Shown here piece by piece: positions 55,015 through 64,000 of a stretch of DNA of 64,000 nucleotides; within the stretch, counting starts at the first letter, position 1; every line of letters starts with the position of its first letter. The notes under the pieces are model-generated. The model saw nothing but the letters and a program-made list of their open reading frames with translations. It was not told the origin of the DNA and did not search any database. Origin of the DNA: Imbricaverruca yamaguchii (Eukaryota > Arthropoda > Thecostraca > Neoverrucidae); the NCBI GenBank assembly GCA_034440575.1, contig JAOTOL010001623.1, forward strand, positions 1,140,501 to 1,204,500, given 5' to 3'. Position numbers and translations under genes: made by a program.

Positions 55015-55185
55015 TAGAGGTGTTGGGCACTGGGTACCAAAGGTGCCGAGTTGGACACTCGCACCTCTCAGGACATTTCCCGATCCCGCGGCCCACCGGC
55101 GAAACAGCGTGGGTGGCGCCATTAGCCGTGAATGTGCATAAAGTGCGACGTGAACCACGAAAAAAAAACAGACTAGGACATTTTT
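55015..55185 (+). mobile_element. tRNA-derived SINE, head truncated
   Basis: GGGTACCAAAGGTGCCGAGT, then CAGGACATTTCCCGATCCCG and GCCATTAGCCGTGAATGTGC, with an A-rich tail. It is the same family as the SINE at 40326 but lacks the A-box half of the head. Confidence 0.82.
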
Positions 55186-55319
55186 TTTCATAATAATCGT
55201 AATTGTTATTATTAATAGCGATAATAATAGACAATCGGAATCAAATACAAATCATCCTCTTAACCTGGAGTTTCCATACGATATTTCGCATCAAGGATTC
55301 CCAAGCATTATTTAAACGG

Positions 55320-56097
55320 TGTGTCAGCGCCATCTTGGGACCGCAGGGCGTCACTGCACACATGTACCTGTCGCTGTGCTGCACATTGGGACCACAAGGC
55401 ATCACTACACACATGTACCTGTCGCTGTGCTGCACATTGGGACCGCAGGGCGTCACTGCACACATGTGCCTGTCGCTGTGCTGCACATTGGGGCCGCAGG
55501 GCATCACTACACGCATGTGCCTGTCGCTGTGCTGCACATTGGGACCGCAGGGCGTCACTACACACATGTACCTGTCGCTGTGCTGCACATTGGGACCGCA
55601 GGGCGTCACTACACACATGTACCTGTCGCTGTGCTGCACATTGGGGCCGCAGGGCGTCACTACACACATGTGCCTGTCGCTGTGCTGCACATTGGGACCG
55701 CAGGGCGTCACTACACACATGTGCCTGTCGCTGTGCTGCACATTGGGACTGCAGGGCGTCACTACACACATGTGCCTGTCGCTGTGCTGCACATTGGGAC
55801 TGCAGGGCGTCACTACACACATGTGCCTGTCGCTGTGCTGCACATTGGAACTGCAGGGCGTCACTACACACATGTGCCTGTCGCTGTGCTGCACATTGGG
55901 GCCGCAGGGCGTCACTACACACATGTGCCTGTCGCTGTGCTGCACATTGGAACTGCAGGGCGTCACTACACACATGTACCTGTCGCTGTGCTGCACATTG
56001 GAACTGCAGGGCGTCACTACACACATGTGCCTGTCGCTGTGCTGCACATTGGAACTGCAGGGCGTCACTACACACATGTGCCTGTCGCTGTGCTGCA
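55320..56097. repeat. Minisatellite, 51 bp unit, about 15 copies
   Basis: The unit reads CTGTCGCTGTGCTGCACATT, GGGACCGCAGGGCGTCACTA, CACACATGTGC. Because 51 is a multiple of three, all six frames are long and open; this alone is no evidence for coding. Confidence 0.95.
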
Positions 56098-56722
56098 CCT
56101 GCGCCGGCTCCTTTGTCTCTGCCCGCCGTGCTGCGACGCTGGGCCGCCAGAATGGCCGCTGAGCTGAGGTCGGTGGCGGAGCGATGGCCGTGACCTGACC
56201 TGCCGGACTGGAGGGTGTGCCCGGCGGAGCGGTAGCCGTGACCTGACCTGCCGGACTGGAGGGTATGACCGGCGGAGCGGTAGCCGTGACTTGACCTGCC
56301 GGACTGGAGGGTGTGACCGGCGGAGCGTTGGCCGTGACCTGACCTGCCGGACTGGAGGGTGTGCCCGGCGGAGCGGTAGCCGTGACCTGACCTGCCGGAC
56401 TGGAGGGTATGACCGGCGGAGCGATGGCCGTGACCTGACCTGCCGGACTGGAGGGTATGACCGGCGGAGCGATGGCCGTGACCTGACCTGCCGGACTGGA
56501 GGGTATGACCGGCGGAGCGATGGCCGTGACCTGACCTGCCGGACTGGAGGGTGTGACCGGCGGCGGGTACCGGCCGCCGGCCAGGTCGGAGCTGCTCGAG
56601 ACCCTGACACGCGCCGGGTGTTGCGCTGGCCGGGTCGGCGGCACGTGGGCAGCGGGCGTGACCAGCGTGGGACCGCCCCGCTGGCAGGCCGCTGACGTGG
56701 TGCCGCCCGCGAAATGTCTCAA
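56098..56722 (-). CDS. Possible exon of a Pro/Ala-rich structural protein, minus strand
   Basis: On the minus strand a frame reads RGGPTLVTPAAHVPP, then SSSSDLAGGRYPPPVTPSSP, then about eight 16-residue repeats of the type AGQVTAIAPPVIPSSP. It ends TSAQRPFWRPSVAARRAETK and EPAQ, where CAG|GTGCAG could be a donor. The non-repetitive ends have a GC-rich, proline-rich composition that resembles arthropod secreted structural proteins. However, the 48 bp unit keeps all frames open, no signal peptide was found, and the same frame runs on through the next array. I regard it as a candidate only. Confidence 0.3.
56165..56570. repeat. Minisatellite, 48 bp unit, about 8.5 copies
   Basis: The unit reads TGACCTGACCTGCCGGACTG, GAGGGTATGACCGGCGGAGC, GATGGCCG. 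It directly follows the 51 bp array. Variants are GTGTGCC for GTATGAC and GGTAGCC for GATGGCC. Confidence 0.95.
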
Positions 56723-58059
56723 TCAGACGTGGCGAGCAGGTCGGCTTTTTAGGTCCCGGGTTCGGCTTCAGCTTAGTATGACTTTGTAAGTTAGGCTTCG
56801 GCTTGGGACTCGGCTTCAGTTTTGGATGGTCTTGTAAGTCTAGCTTCGGCTTGTGGCTTAGCTTCATGCCTTTGGTTGGTTTCGGGTTAGGCTTCTAAGC
56901 CGTCCATGGAATAGCGAATCATAATTTACATTCCACTAACTATATATATTGTAAGGTGGAAAAACAAAATATAGTAAAATTATCATGTGCCTTTTTTGTA
57001 TGCTCAAAATCAATTCAGCATTTACATCTGCTTCGTGATTGATTCCAAAAGGATGTCCCAGCGAATGCGCTCGCTCCAATTCACGCGATGCAGTTTTTTT
57101 TAAAGTCTGGCGTCTACGCCTGCTTGGGCGGCGGTCATCAGCACAATTTCCATTTGCCGATTCATCTCCGTGAATGCATAGAGTTGTGACGTTGCTAGTG
57201 GCCGCCGGTGGTACCGGCCGCTGTGGGGGATGCGTCAGGTGGAGGGTTTGGGCATTTCAATGATGCTTCTGTACAGGCCTCGTTCAGGTCAGCCCAAATT
57301 CTGCTCACGGTCGGTGGTCAATTGGCCAAGTATAGGCGGTTTAATATCGCTGCGATGTCCCCAGGCATAATGATGATCTCGTACTTACAGTGCCTTCCCG
57401 GTTCAAACCTTACGCTGACTGATCGGCTGTTGAGATGTGGATGTATAATTGCCGTTAAGGGCTGTATTACGGTCAAATTTGGTACCTCGCCACATGCCTG
57501 AGGATGGGTTATTAAGAACACGTGCACCTCCCGATGTGCGACAAGTTCAATCCTTAGGCTGCTACGGCCGGACACAGGCTCCTTCGTTGTCTGGGAACCT
57601 CCAGAAGTGCTGATTTCTGGAGGCTAGTGGTCGGTGCCTCTTTCTGGGATAGTGAGCCTCATATGTGGTGTCGAGCCCCATTGCTGTAACTCAAAAGTCG
57701 GGTCGCCGACTCGCCTGTTGGTCGGCGCTTCCTAACGCTTCACAAGAAAACCATAATTGTCTCTTGGAGTTTTTGTGTGGGGGATTTGGCCTTCTTCTTC
57801 CTTTATAAATATCCTGGCTGCGCCTATTGCCCAAAGTCTATGTGCCAACGCACCAAATTTGGTACTTTGACCCTGCGAAATTATGCCGTTCAATCCGTTC
57901 TTGTCTTCCGCAAAATGTGCCCCCCACCTCCACACCTCAGTATTAAACATGAAGTTACATTTGTACTGGAGGACGGGAGCGGGGACTGTCTAGAAAACAT
58001 TCTTAGCCTTCTAGCTTGAAAATCGTTTCTGCGCCCCTGGGGCTGGACCTCACCTGGAA
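56723..58059. other. Intergenic DNA
   Basis: A diverged GGCTTCGGCTT-type repeat lies at about 56745-56900. No gene recognised beyond that. Confidence 0.4.
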
Positions 58060-58680
58060 ACTGAAGGTCACGTCATTGGGTACGAGTCTCCGTGTGCTAG
58101 ACGTACGGTTCTTCCCTACCACGTGCACGGGTCTCTGCCACGACAGACACGAGTCTCCTCCTACCATATAGACGAGTTTCCCGACTACAGGCACGAGTCA
58201 TCACTACCACAGACAGGAGTCTTCCCTTGCAGCCATTGGAAGTTGGTTGCATTGAATTAACATATCGGTTCGTAGCAATACATCTCCGCAGTGATGCTCT
58301 GTGGGTAGCCAGTTCACACGATATGCCGGTCGCCCAGCTGCTTGTTTGGAAATATACTGGCTGCGCAGCTGCGTTTTTGCATGATCTACTGGAGGGTCCA
58401 GCTGCGTCTTTTGCGTCATATACCGACCACCCAGTTGCGTTTTTGCGTGATATACCGATCGCCCTGCTGCGTTTTTGCGTCATATACCGACCGCCCAGCT
58501 GCGTTTTTGCGTGATATACTGATTATCAAGCTGCGTGAATGCACGATATGTCGGTCTTCCAAATGCGTGCTTGCAAGATGATGCGTATGCCGGCCACCTA
58601 GTTGCGTATTTGCGCTATATTTTGGATTCCCAGTCGTGTGCTTGCACAATTTACCGACCCCGTCCAGGTGCTTGCGCTCA
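58060..58680. repeat. Degenerate arrays, about 27 and 32 bp units
   Basis: From 58080 to 58220 variants of ACGAGTCTCC with CTACCA recur about every 27 bp. From 58320 to 58660 variants of GCGTTTTTGCGTGATATACC followed by GACCGCCCAGCT recur about every 32 bp, some ten times. Both are old and strongly diverged. Confidence 0.75.
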
Positions 58681-59264
58681 AAATCGCGCTCGTCATGCTT
58701 CATGCTGTTGTCGTCATGCTTCGACTTTTGGATTTAACATGCACACCGGAGGGGTAGGGGTGGAATCCGCGCACCTCTTCAGTTTTTTTTCGACGATACC
58801 TCAGCGGGGAGGAGATAGTATGAGTTGCATTGTGTCGCGTGGCGTTGTTCAAAATTGAAAAGTAGGTCCTATGCCAATGCAAAAATGTGTGTTTAATGTG
58901 TTAGTAAATACAGGAACTGCGGAGTACGAAGTCTTCCAACCAGCCATGCAGCCGCCGAGTGTTGAAGGCCACACAGGTTTCGTCGGCGCGGTGACACGGT
59001 TGCCGGCCGATCTCGACCTCGGGTGACCCTGAAGGCTAGGACCATCAATGGCGTACTGAAGCAAATTCACTACGACCGTTCGTATCCTCCAGATGTTGCG
59101 CTTCTGGCTCCAGTGGTTTCCTATGAGGAGAAGGGGCGAATCCCCCTTCTACATAGTTCGCGTCATGTGGGAGGCCCTCCGCTTGCTTGTTAAGGGCGCT
59201 TCGCCCACAAGATGTGATCATTTAGCGACCATCAGCATGCTTCATCATTTGTGTCGAGACAGGG
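58681..59264. other. Intergenic DNA
   Basis: Nothing recognised. Confidence 0.4.
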
Positions 59265-60405
59265 GATGAGATGAGGTGACTGCGAGAACAGCCAGACGGT
59301 GGTGCAGTGAGACTGTGTGGCCCGACCCCCGCTCTTGAGATGAGATGAGGTGACTGTGAGGCCAGCCAAACGGTGGTGCAGCTGTATCACCTGATCTGGT
59401 TTCGAGAGATGAGATGAGGTGACTGTGAGGCCACTGAGACGGTGGTGCAGTGGGACTGTGCGGCCCGACCCCGGCTCATGAGATAAGATGAGGTGACTGT
59501 GAGGCCAGCCAGACGGTGGTGCAGTGAGACTGTGCGGCCCGACCCCGGCTCGTGAGATGAGATGAGGTGACTGTGAGGCCAGTGAGACGGTGGTGCAGTG
59601 AGACTGTGTGGCCCGACCCCGGCTCGTGAGATGAGATGAGGTGACTGTGAGGCCAGTGAGACGGTGGTGCAGTGAGACTGTGTGGCCCGACCCCGGCTCG
59701 TGAGATGAGATGAGGTGACTGTGAGGCCAGCCAGACGGTGGTGCAGTGAGACTGTGTGGCCCGACCCCGGCTCGTGAGATGAGATGAGGTGACTGTGAGA
59801 CCACTGAGACGGTGGTGCAGTGAGACTGTGCGGCCCGACCCCGGCTCGTGAGATGAGATGAGGTGACTGTGAGACCACTGAGACGGTGGTGCAGTGAGAC
59901 TGTGTGGCCCGACCCCGGCTCGTGAGATGAGATGAGGTGGCTGTGAGGCCAGCCAGACGGTGGTGCAGTGAGACTGTGTGGCCCGACCCCGGCTCGTGAG
60001 ATGAGATGAGGTGACTGTGAGACCAGTGAGACGGTGGTGCAGTGAGACTGTGTGGCCCGACCCCGGCTCGTGAGATGAGATGAGGTGACTGTGAGACCAG
60101 TGAGACGGTGGTGCAGTGAGACTGTGTGGCCCGACCCCGGCTCGTGAGATGAGATGAGGTGACTGTGAGACCACTGAGACGGTGGTGCAGTGAGACTGTG
60201 TGGCCCGACCCCGGCTCGTGAGATGAGATGAGGTGACTGTGAGACCAGTGAGACGGTGGTGCAGTGAGACTGTGTGGCCCGACCCCGGCTCGTGAGATGA
60301 GATGAGGTGACTGTGAGACCAGTGAGACGGTGGTGCAGTGAGACTGTGTGGCCCGACCCCGGCTCGTGAGATGAGATGAGGTGACTGTGAGGCCAGTGAG
60401 ACTGT
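59265..60405. repeat. Minisatellite, 74 bp unit, about 15 copies
   Basis: The unit reads GAGATGAGATGAGGTGACTG, TGAGGCCAGTGAGACGGTGG, TGCAGTGAGACTGTGTGGCC, CGACCCCGGCTCGT. The period is 74 bp (59702 and 59776). It ends about 210 bp upstream of the TATA box of the YKPAP gene. Confidence 0.96.
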
Positions 60406-60614
60406 GCGGCCCGCTGTCATCAGGAGCATGTGACTGGCGGCTGGGTGGCTCCCACGGCAGACAGCGTCACCCCCGACTGACCAGTGGCCACGCCGTACAC
60501 CACGGTCAAACGCCGCCGCTTGCGCAACTCGGCCACAGCACCGTAGTTGCCGCGGCGGCCGCGCGGCCTTGCTACATTTGTGGGGAACTGAGACGCCGCC
60601 GGCTGTGCGTGCGG

Positions 60615-60620
60615 TATAAA
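60615..60620 (+). promoter_or_regulatory. TATA box of the YKPAP-repeat gene
   Basis: TATAAA in GTGCGGTATAAATGTC, 101 nt before the ATG at 60716. Initiation about 30 nt downstream would give a 5' UTR of about 70 nt. Confidence 0.65.
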
Positions 60621-60715
60621 TGTCGCCGCGCCGAGGATTTGGCAGCAGAGTTGGCAGCGGTGACTGCACTGGTCAGCACGCTGCAGCTGGGAACGTTGCC
60701 ACCGCGGCAGCCGTC

Positions 60716-60721
60716 ATGAAG
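60716..60721 (+). CDS. YKPAP-repeat protein, coding part of exon 1 (Met-Lys)
   Basis: ATGAAG followed at once by a donor GTGGGT. A two-to-four-codon first coding exon that interrupts the signal peptide is a well-known layout in arthropod cuticle-protein genes. It joins in phase 0 to the exon at 63363, giving MKVLLLCTVLAVVSA. The pairing is inferred from TATA position, phase and signal-peptide logic. Confidence 0.65.
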
Positions 60722-63362
60722 GTGGGTCGGCTGGTCACCTCGGCCATCGCCAACATCCGCCAATACTCTACCTACCTCACTCTACACCAACGCTATGATG
60801 TACAAAACTGTGTTTTCTCTTCTTCTGGTTTAGTCGGCTGGAATATGTTTGTATCCAAGATCACCGCGTAAATATAAAGTGTTAAGAAAAATATTGTATA
60901 GTGGCATCGAGGAATAAGGCGAGGAATGTTTTCTTCTCACGGTTTAGTCCCGTTGATAGTGAGCTGCATGACCGATGTAGTCGATGCGCCCCTAAACTCC
61001 CGTTGATAGTGACTGAGTCTGAGCAGTTTAGTCTGTCACTGATCGGTGCCCTTCCACTGGGCGAACACCGCACAATTGTTACATCAACCTCACAAACCCA
61101 GTACAAAACCCCGTGCCTCTTGAAACGCATGGTATACTTGTGTGATTCCTCAAACGGCTCACGTGCATTTTCGGCTTCACAAGCATTCACTGGATCAGTA
61201 ACGTGAACGAATTAGTATTTTAAGAGTAGTATCTCCTGATAAGAAATTTGTATGGACCAGGACATGTTATTTTGGTCATGTTTTGCTCCCATTATTCGAA
61301 GTGAATAAATCGCAACACAAATTGTACTTTGCAGAGCACCGTAAATTTGTTATATATTGCCATCAGTAGATCAATAACACGATTACGGTGCTGGAGCGTT
61401 GGCTGTGAGATGGCCTTGATAAAATTTTGGATGACAATTCGGTCCGGAACGTGATTCCTGACGCTCGTATTGCGAGCTCCCAATCGGTTAGTTTAACATT
61501 TCCTTTCAGAAATGCATAGCTCAAGCAGAAGAACCTTCGACGCCATCAGAAGAGGGCGGGGAGGGTGGGGTCGAGGTGCTAACCGCTCCCACGATCTCGA
61601 AAACCATAGGTGTCACACAAAGGAGGTGCTTCCAATACATAAGGCCTGGGTAGCCGTCCAGCTCGTCGGCTGCTAATGTTGTGTTTTAGCGATTCCTCAA
61701 GGTTGCTCTTCTCAAGGTGTCAAGTGAAGAACACTTGTTGTATTAATGTCTGATTTTCACGGACTGAGGAGACTGGGGGTTACTGTCCTCTTAGGTTGAC
61801 CGGTTACAGTCGCAAGTAACCTCATATGACGGCATGTAAACTCGTGTGTCAGGCGATTGTATTTGGCTTTGGTGTTACCCCATGGTGATTGCAAGAGCAG
61901 AAATCAACTTCAGAAATCAATTTTATCGAAGGAAGTTATGGAATGTGGTTTCATTTCTGGTATGTGGATGTTTATTTGTGGTTTATTTATTGGGCAGTGG
62001 TGACTGAGTATAGCTGGCTGGGTGCTGGTGTGATCTGACCACAGGTCGTAGTTTATTTTATCAGTATCCCATGATGACCTTTCCTCCATGATTTGATGAA
62101 AAAGACAGTCGAAAGTTACTTGTTCTTCGTATATATTCGGGTACAACCCTGCGTCAAACCACAAAACATTTTTTTCAATGCTTTTGTGGTTTGACGAAGG
62201 GCTGTGCCCGAACATGCACCAAGAACAAGTAATTTTCGACTGTTTTTTATCATCGCATCATCGAGGAAAGGTCATCATAGGATACTGATGAATTAGTATG
62301 TTTCCCGTCAGAGCGCTTTATCATATAGTTTATTAGGGAACATTTTCTTATCTCTGATCATAATACGCATCAATATCTATGTTTTGCTCAAAAGTACCAA
62401 CAAACGAGGAAAATGCCCAAAGACAAATTTGGCATCCCTGGGAAAAAGACACGTTTGCTTGTAATAAATTGGTGTTTACTTGGAGTTTGTTTATTGGGTA
62501 TATGCAGCACGGTAAATTTTGCACCTTGCAAAATCATCCAGGTGAAAAAAAAGATCGCATTCTGTGGGTTAGTTGTATTTGAATTGTTGTGTAGTGCCAG
62601 TGGCCTAACATTAACATTAATTGGAGCAAAAGCCCTCACAGAAGATTTATAATTCACATCGGGAAGGTCGTTATGTCTGATTATTATGTCCGCTTCATTA
62701 TCGGTAATGCCAGAACAAAATCAAGAGGAGGCTCATGGCTGACTGCTCCCATGGCTCGAGTTTGTTATCTCAGAGGACCTAGTGTCTTCCAGGGAAGCTG
62801 AAATATGCGGACTTGGATGAAGACCGCGCAGCTTGATTTAGAAGTAGCTTGAACTCAATACATATGAACCATTTTCTTATCTTACCCGTTTATAATTCCA
62901 TATAAGAATCACCTGCGTGTCACTAACTTTAATTCCCCTGTTGAGACGCTTCTAGAAAGCAAGTGTAATTGTGTTTTGGTTACATTTGGAGTGTCGCCAG
63001 GATTAATATGCGCTCGCATCTTGGTCGCGTAAGAAAACATTGGCCCTTCACTTCTTCTTCTGTGGTAGTGGAGCACAGCTTGCTGTGGAGCCATGCTGAG
63101 GTGACCACCGATATGTGTTTAATTACGTGTCATGTAGTAAGATGTTCGTTAATTTTGGCAGGCAAACTTGTGAGAAATCGGTCTTTCAAGTGAAAGCCGA
63201 CAAATGAGGTGCACCAAAATTTGTTTTCTTTTTCGCACCTTCTTTCCATGCTCCTATTGTCTTGAAGAAGTTAATTTGAAGACAATGCTCATCATCGCCA
63301 TGCCATGCACAGATGTATTTCGCTCCGATGTGCTAAGATATCGGCCTGTGCCACGTCCACAG
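60722..63362. other. Inferred intron 1 of the YKPAP gene
   Basis: It holds a 3'-hairpin tail at about 60963-61000 (GCTGCATGACCGATGTAGTC, GATGCGCCCCTAAACTCC) and a long foldback at 62061-62290 (listed separately). A 79-codon frame at 62413-62652 has two hydrophobic stretches but no recognised family. Nothing else was identified. Confidence 0.5.
62061..62290. repeat. Foldback: long imperfect inverted repeat, about 230 bp
   Basis: The left arm starts CAGTATCCCATGATGACCTT and reaches CGTCAAACCACAAAACATT. The complement of the right arm starts CAGTATCCTATGATGACCTT and ends CGTCAAACCACAAAAGCATT. The arms of about 105-110 bp differ at roughly 15% of positions around a loop of about 10 nt near 62173. 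It could be a MITE or a hairpin-RNA source. Confidence 0.8.
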
Positions 63363-63851
63363 GTACTACTTCTTTGCACTGTGTTGGCTGTGGTGTCAGC
63401 GCAGACCTACAGACCTGCACCTGCCTCGGCCCCTGCCCGGAGCTACCGGCCTGCCCCAGAGCATGCCCAGAGATATAAACCTGCCCCGTCCCCTTCCCCG
63501 AGCTACCGCCCTGCCCCGTCTCCCGCCCCAAGCTATAAACCTGCCCCTTCCCCTGCCCCGAGCTACCGGCCTGCCCCGTCTCCCGTCCCAAGCTATAAGC
63601 CTGCCCCTTCCCCTGCCCCGAGCTACCGCCCTGCCCCGAGCTACCGGCCTGCTGCGTCTCCTACCCCTAGCTATAAACCTGCTCCTACTCCTGCCCGGAG
63701 CTACAAGCCTGCCCCTACTCCTGCCCGGAGCTACCGGCCTGCCCCGTCTCCTGCCCCTAGCTATAAGCCTGCCCCTACTCCTGCCCGGAGCTACAAGCCT
63801 GCCCCGGCTCCCAGCTACGCCAAGTCGCCACAGGCGTCAGCATATGAAGAG
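63363..63851 (+). CDS. Secreted Tyr-Lys/Arg-Pro repeat protein, exon 2 (gene continues past the window)
   Basis: After the acceptor CACGTCCACAG the frame gives VLLLCTVLAVVSA (rest of the signal peptide), mature QTYRPAP, then about 15 repeats. Many are exact decapeptides of the type SYKPAPTPAR or SYRPAPSPAP, ending SYAKSPQASAYEE before a donor-like GTAATG. Known parts total 165 residues with exon 1. Regular Tyr with adjacent Lys/Arg and Pro in a secreted protein suggests an extracellular structural or adhesive protein, and the pattern recalls DOPA-forming mussel foot protein repeats. Cuticle protein is the more conservative reading. Further exons would lie beyond 64000, unless the frame simply runs on to its stop at 63941. 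Confidence 0.75.
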
Positions 63852-64000
63852 GTAATGCGACATACGATGTATAGGATCATGTATATAAACGTACAGGTTG
63901 TCATCACCGTGTACATTCGTCGTATTTCTTATGCTGGATGATCTGTGGACATTATTAGGGGCGAAATGTTCCTGAACATATGGAGATACATGCTCATGAG
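63852..64000 (+). other. Probable intron 2 start of the YKPAP gene
   Basis: If the donor GTAATG is used this is intron. If not, the frame adds about 29 hydrophobic codons (VMRHTMYRIMY...) and stops at 63941. Confidence 0.4.

Noticed and set aside
55203..56193. Plus-strand Cys/Leu/His-rich frames of about 300 codons
   Set aside because: The 51 bp period keeps three frames open; the codon pattern is set by the repeat, with no signal or domain.
62413..62652. 79-codon frame with two hydrophobic stretches
   Set aside because: No family, promoter or splice support; it lies inside the inferred intron of the YKPAP gene. Left as unsupported.

Overview
This is a gene-poor eukaryotic window, most likely from an arthropod and possibly a crustacean. 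The evidence is a multi-exon flap endonuclease gene (FEN1), two low-complexity secreted cuticle-like proteins, tRNA-derived SINEs, CR1/L2-type LINEs and an exceptional load of minisatellites. The organism is inferred from these features only; no rRNA or mitochondrial marker is present.

Layout. At 1-12 kb there is unannotated DNA, one short GC-rich four-transmembrane protein gene on the minus strand (3388-3966), and minisatellites with 40, 49, 42 and 23 bp units. At 12.3-16.3 kb lies a decayed minus-strand CR1-type LINE whose ORF1 carries an SGNH-esterase domain. At 16-27 kb there is mostly anonymous DNA, a young 870 bp inverted-repeat element (19687-20556), SINEs and further arrays. At 27.5-29.5 kb is an array of about 42 units of 47 bp, each holding a close match to the bilaterian CTCF core motif.

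From 30.4 to 52.6 kb lies FEN1 on the plus strand. Exons 2 to 8 can be read with consistent phases, from Gly28 (human numbering) to the stop codon at 52594-52596, plus a poly(A) signal. Exon 1 (about 27 residues) was not found. Intron 4 contains an antisense cuticle-like gene with its own TATA box (38244-39053) and a 3 kb LINE. From 55 to 60.4 kb there are more arrays (51, 48, about 32 and 74 bp). The 3' end holds the first two exons of a secreted protein with Tyr-Lys-Pro decapeptide repeats (60716-63851).

The outstanding observation is that tandem arrays in FEN1 are built from its own exon-intron junctions. The exon 2 donor (22 copies of 74 bp), exon 3 donor (5 copies), exon 5 acceptor (about 30 copies of about 43 bp), exon 6 donor (degenerate) and exon 7 acceptor (7-8 copies of about 50 bp) are each amplified with a piece of coding sequence and the splice site. 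In three arrays, use of a duplicated site would bring in an in-frame TGA within one unit, so only the exon-proximal site gives a functional mRNA. The gene whose product normally limits flap-mediated duplication is itself full of short tandem duplications.
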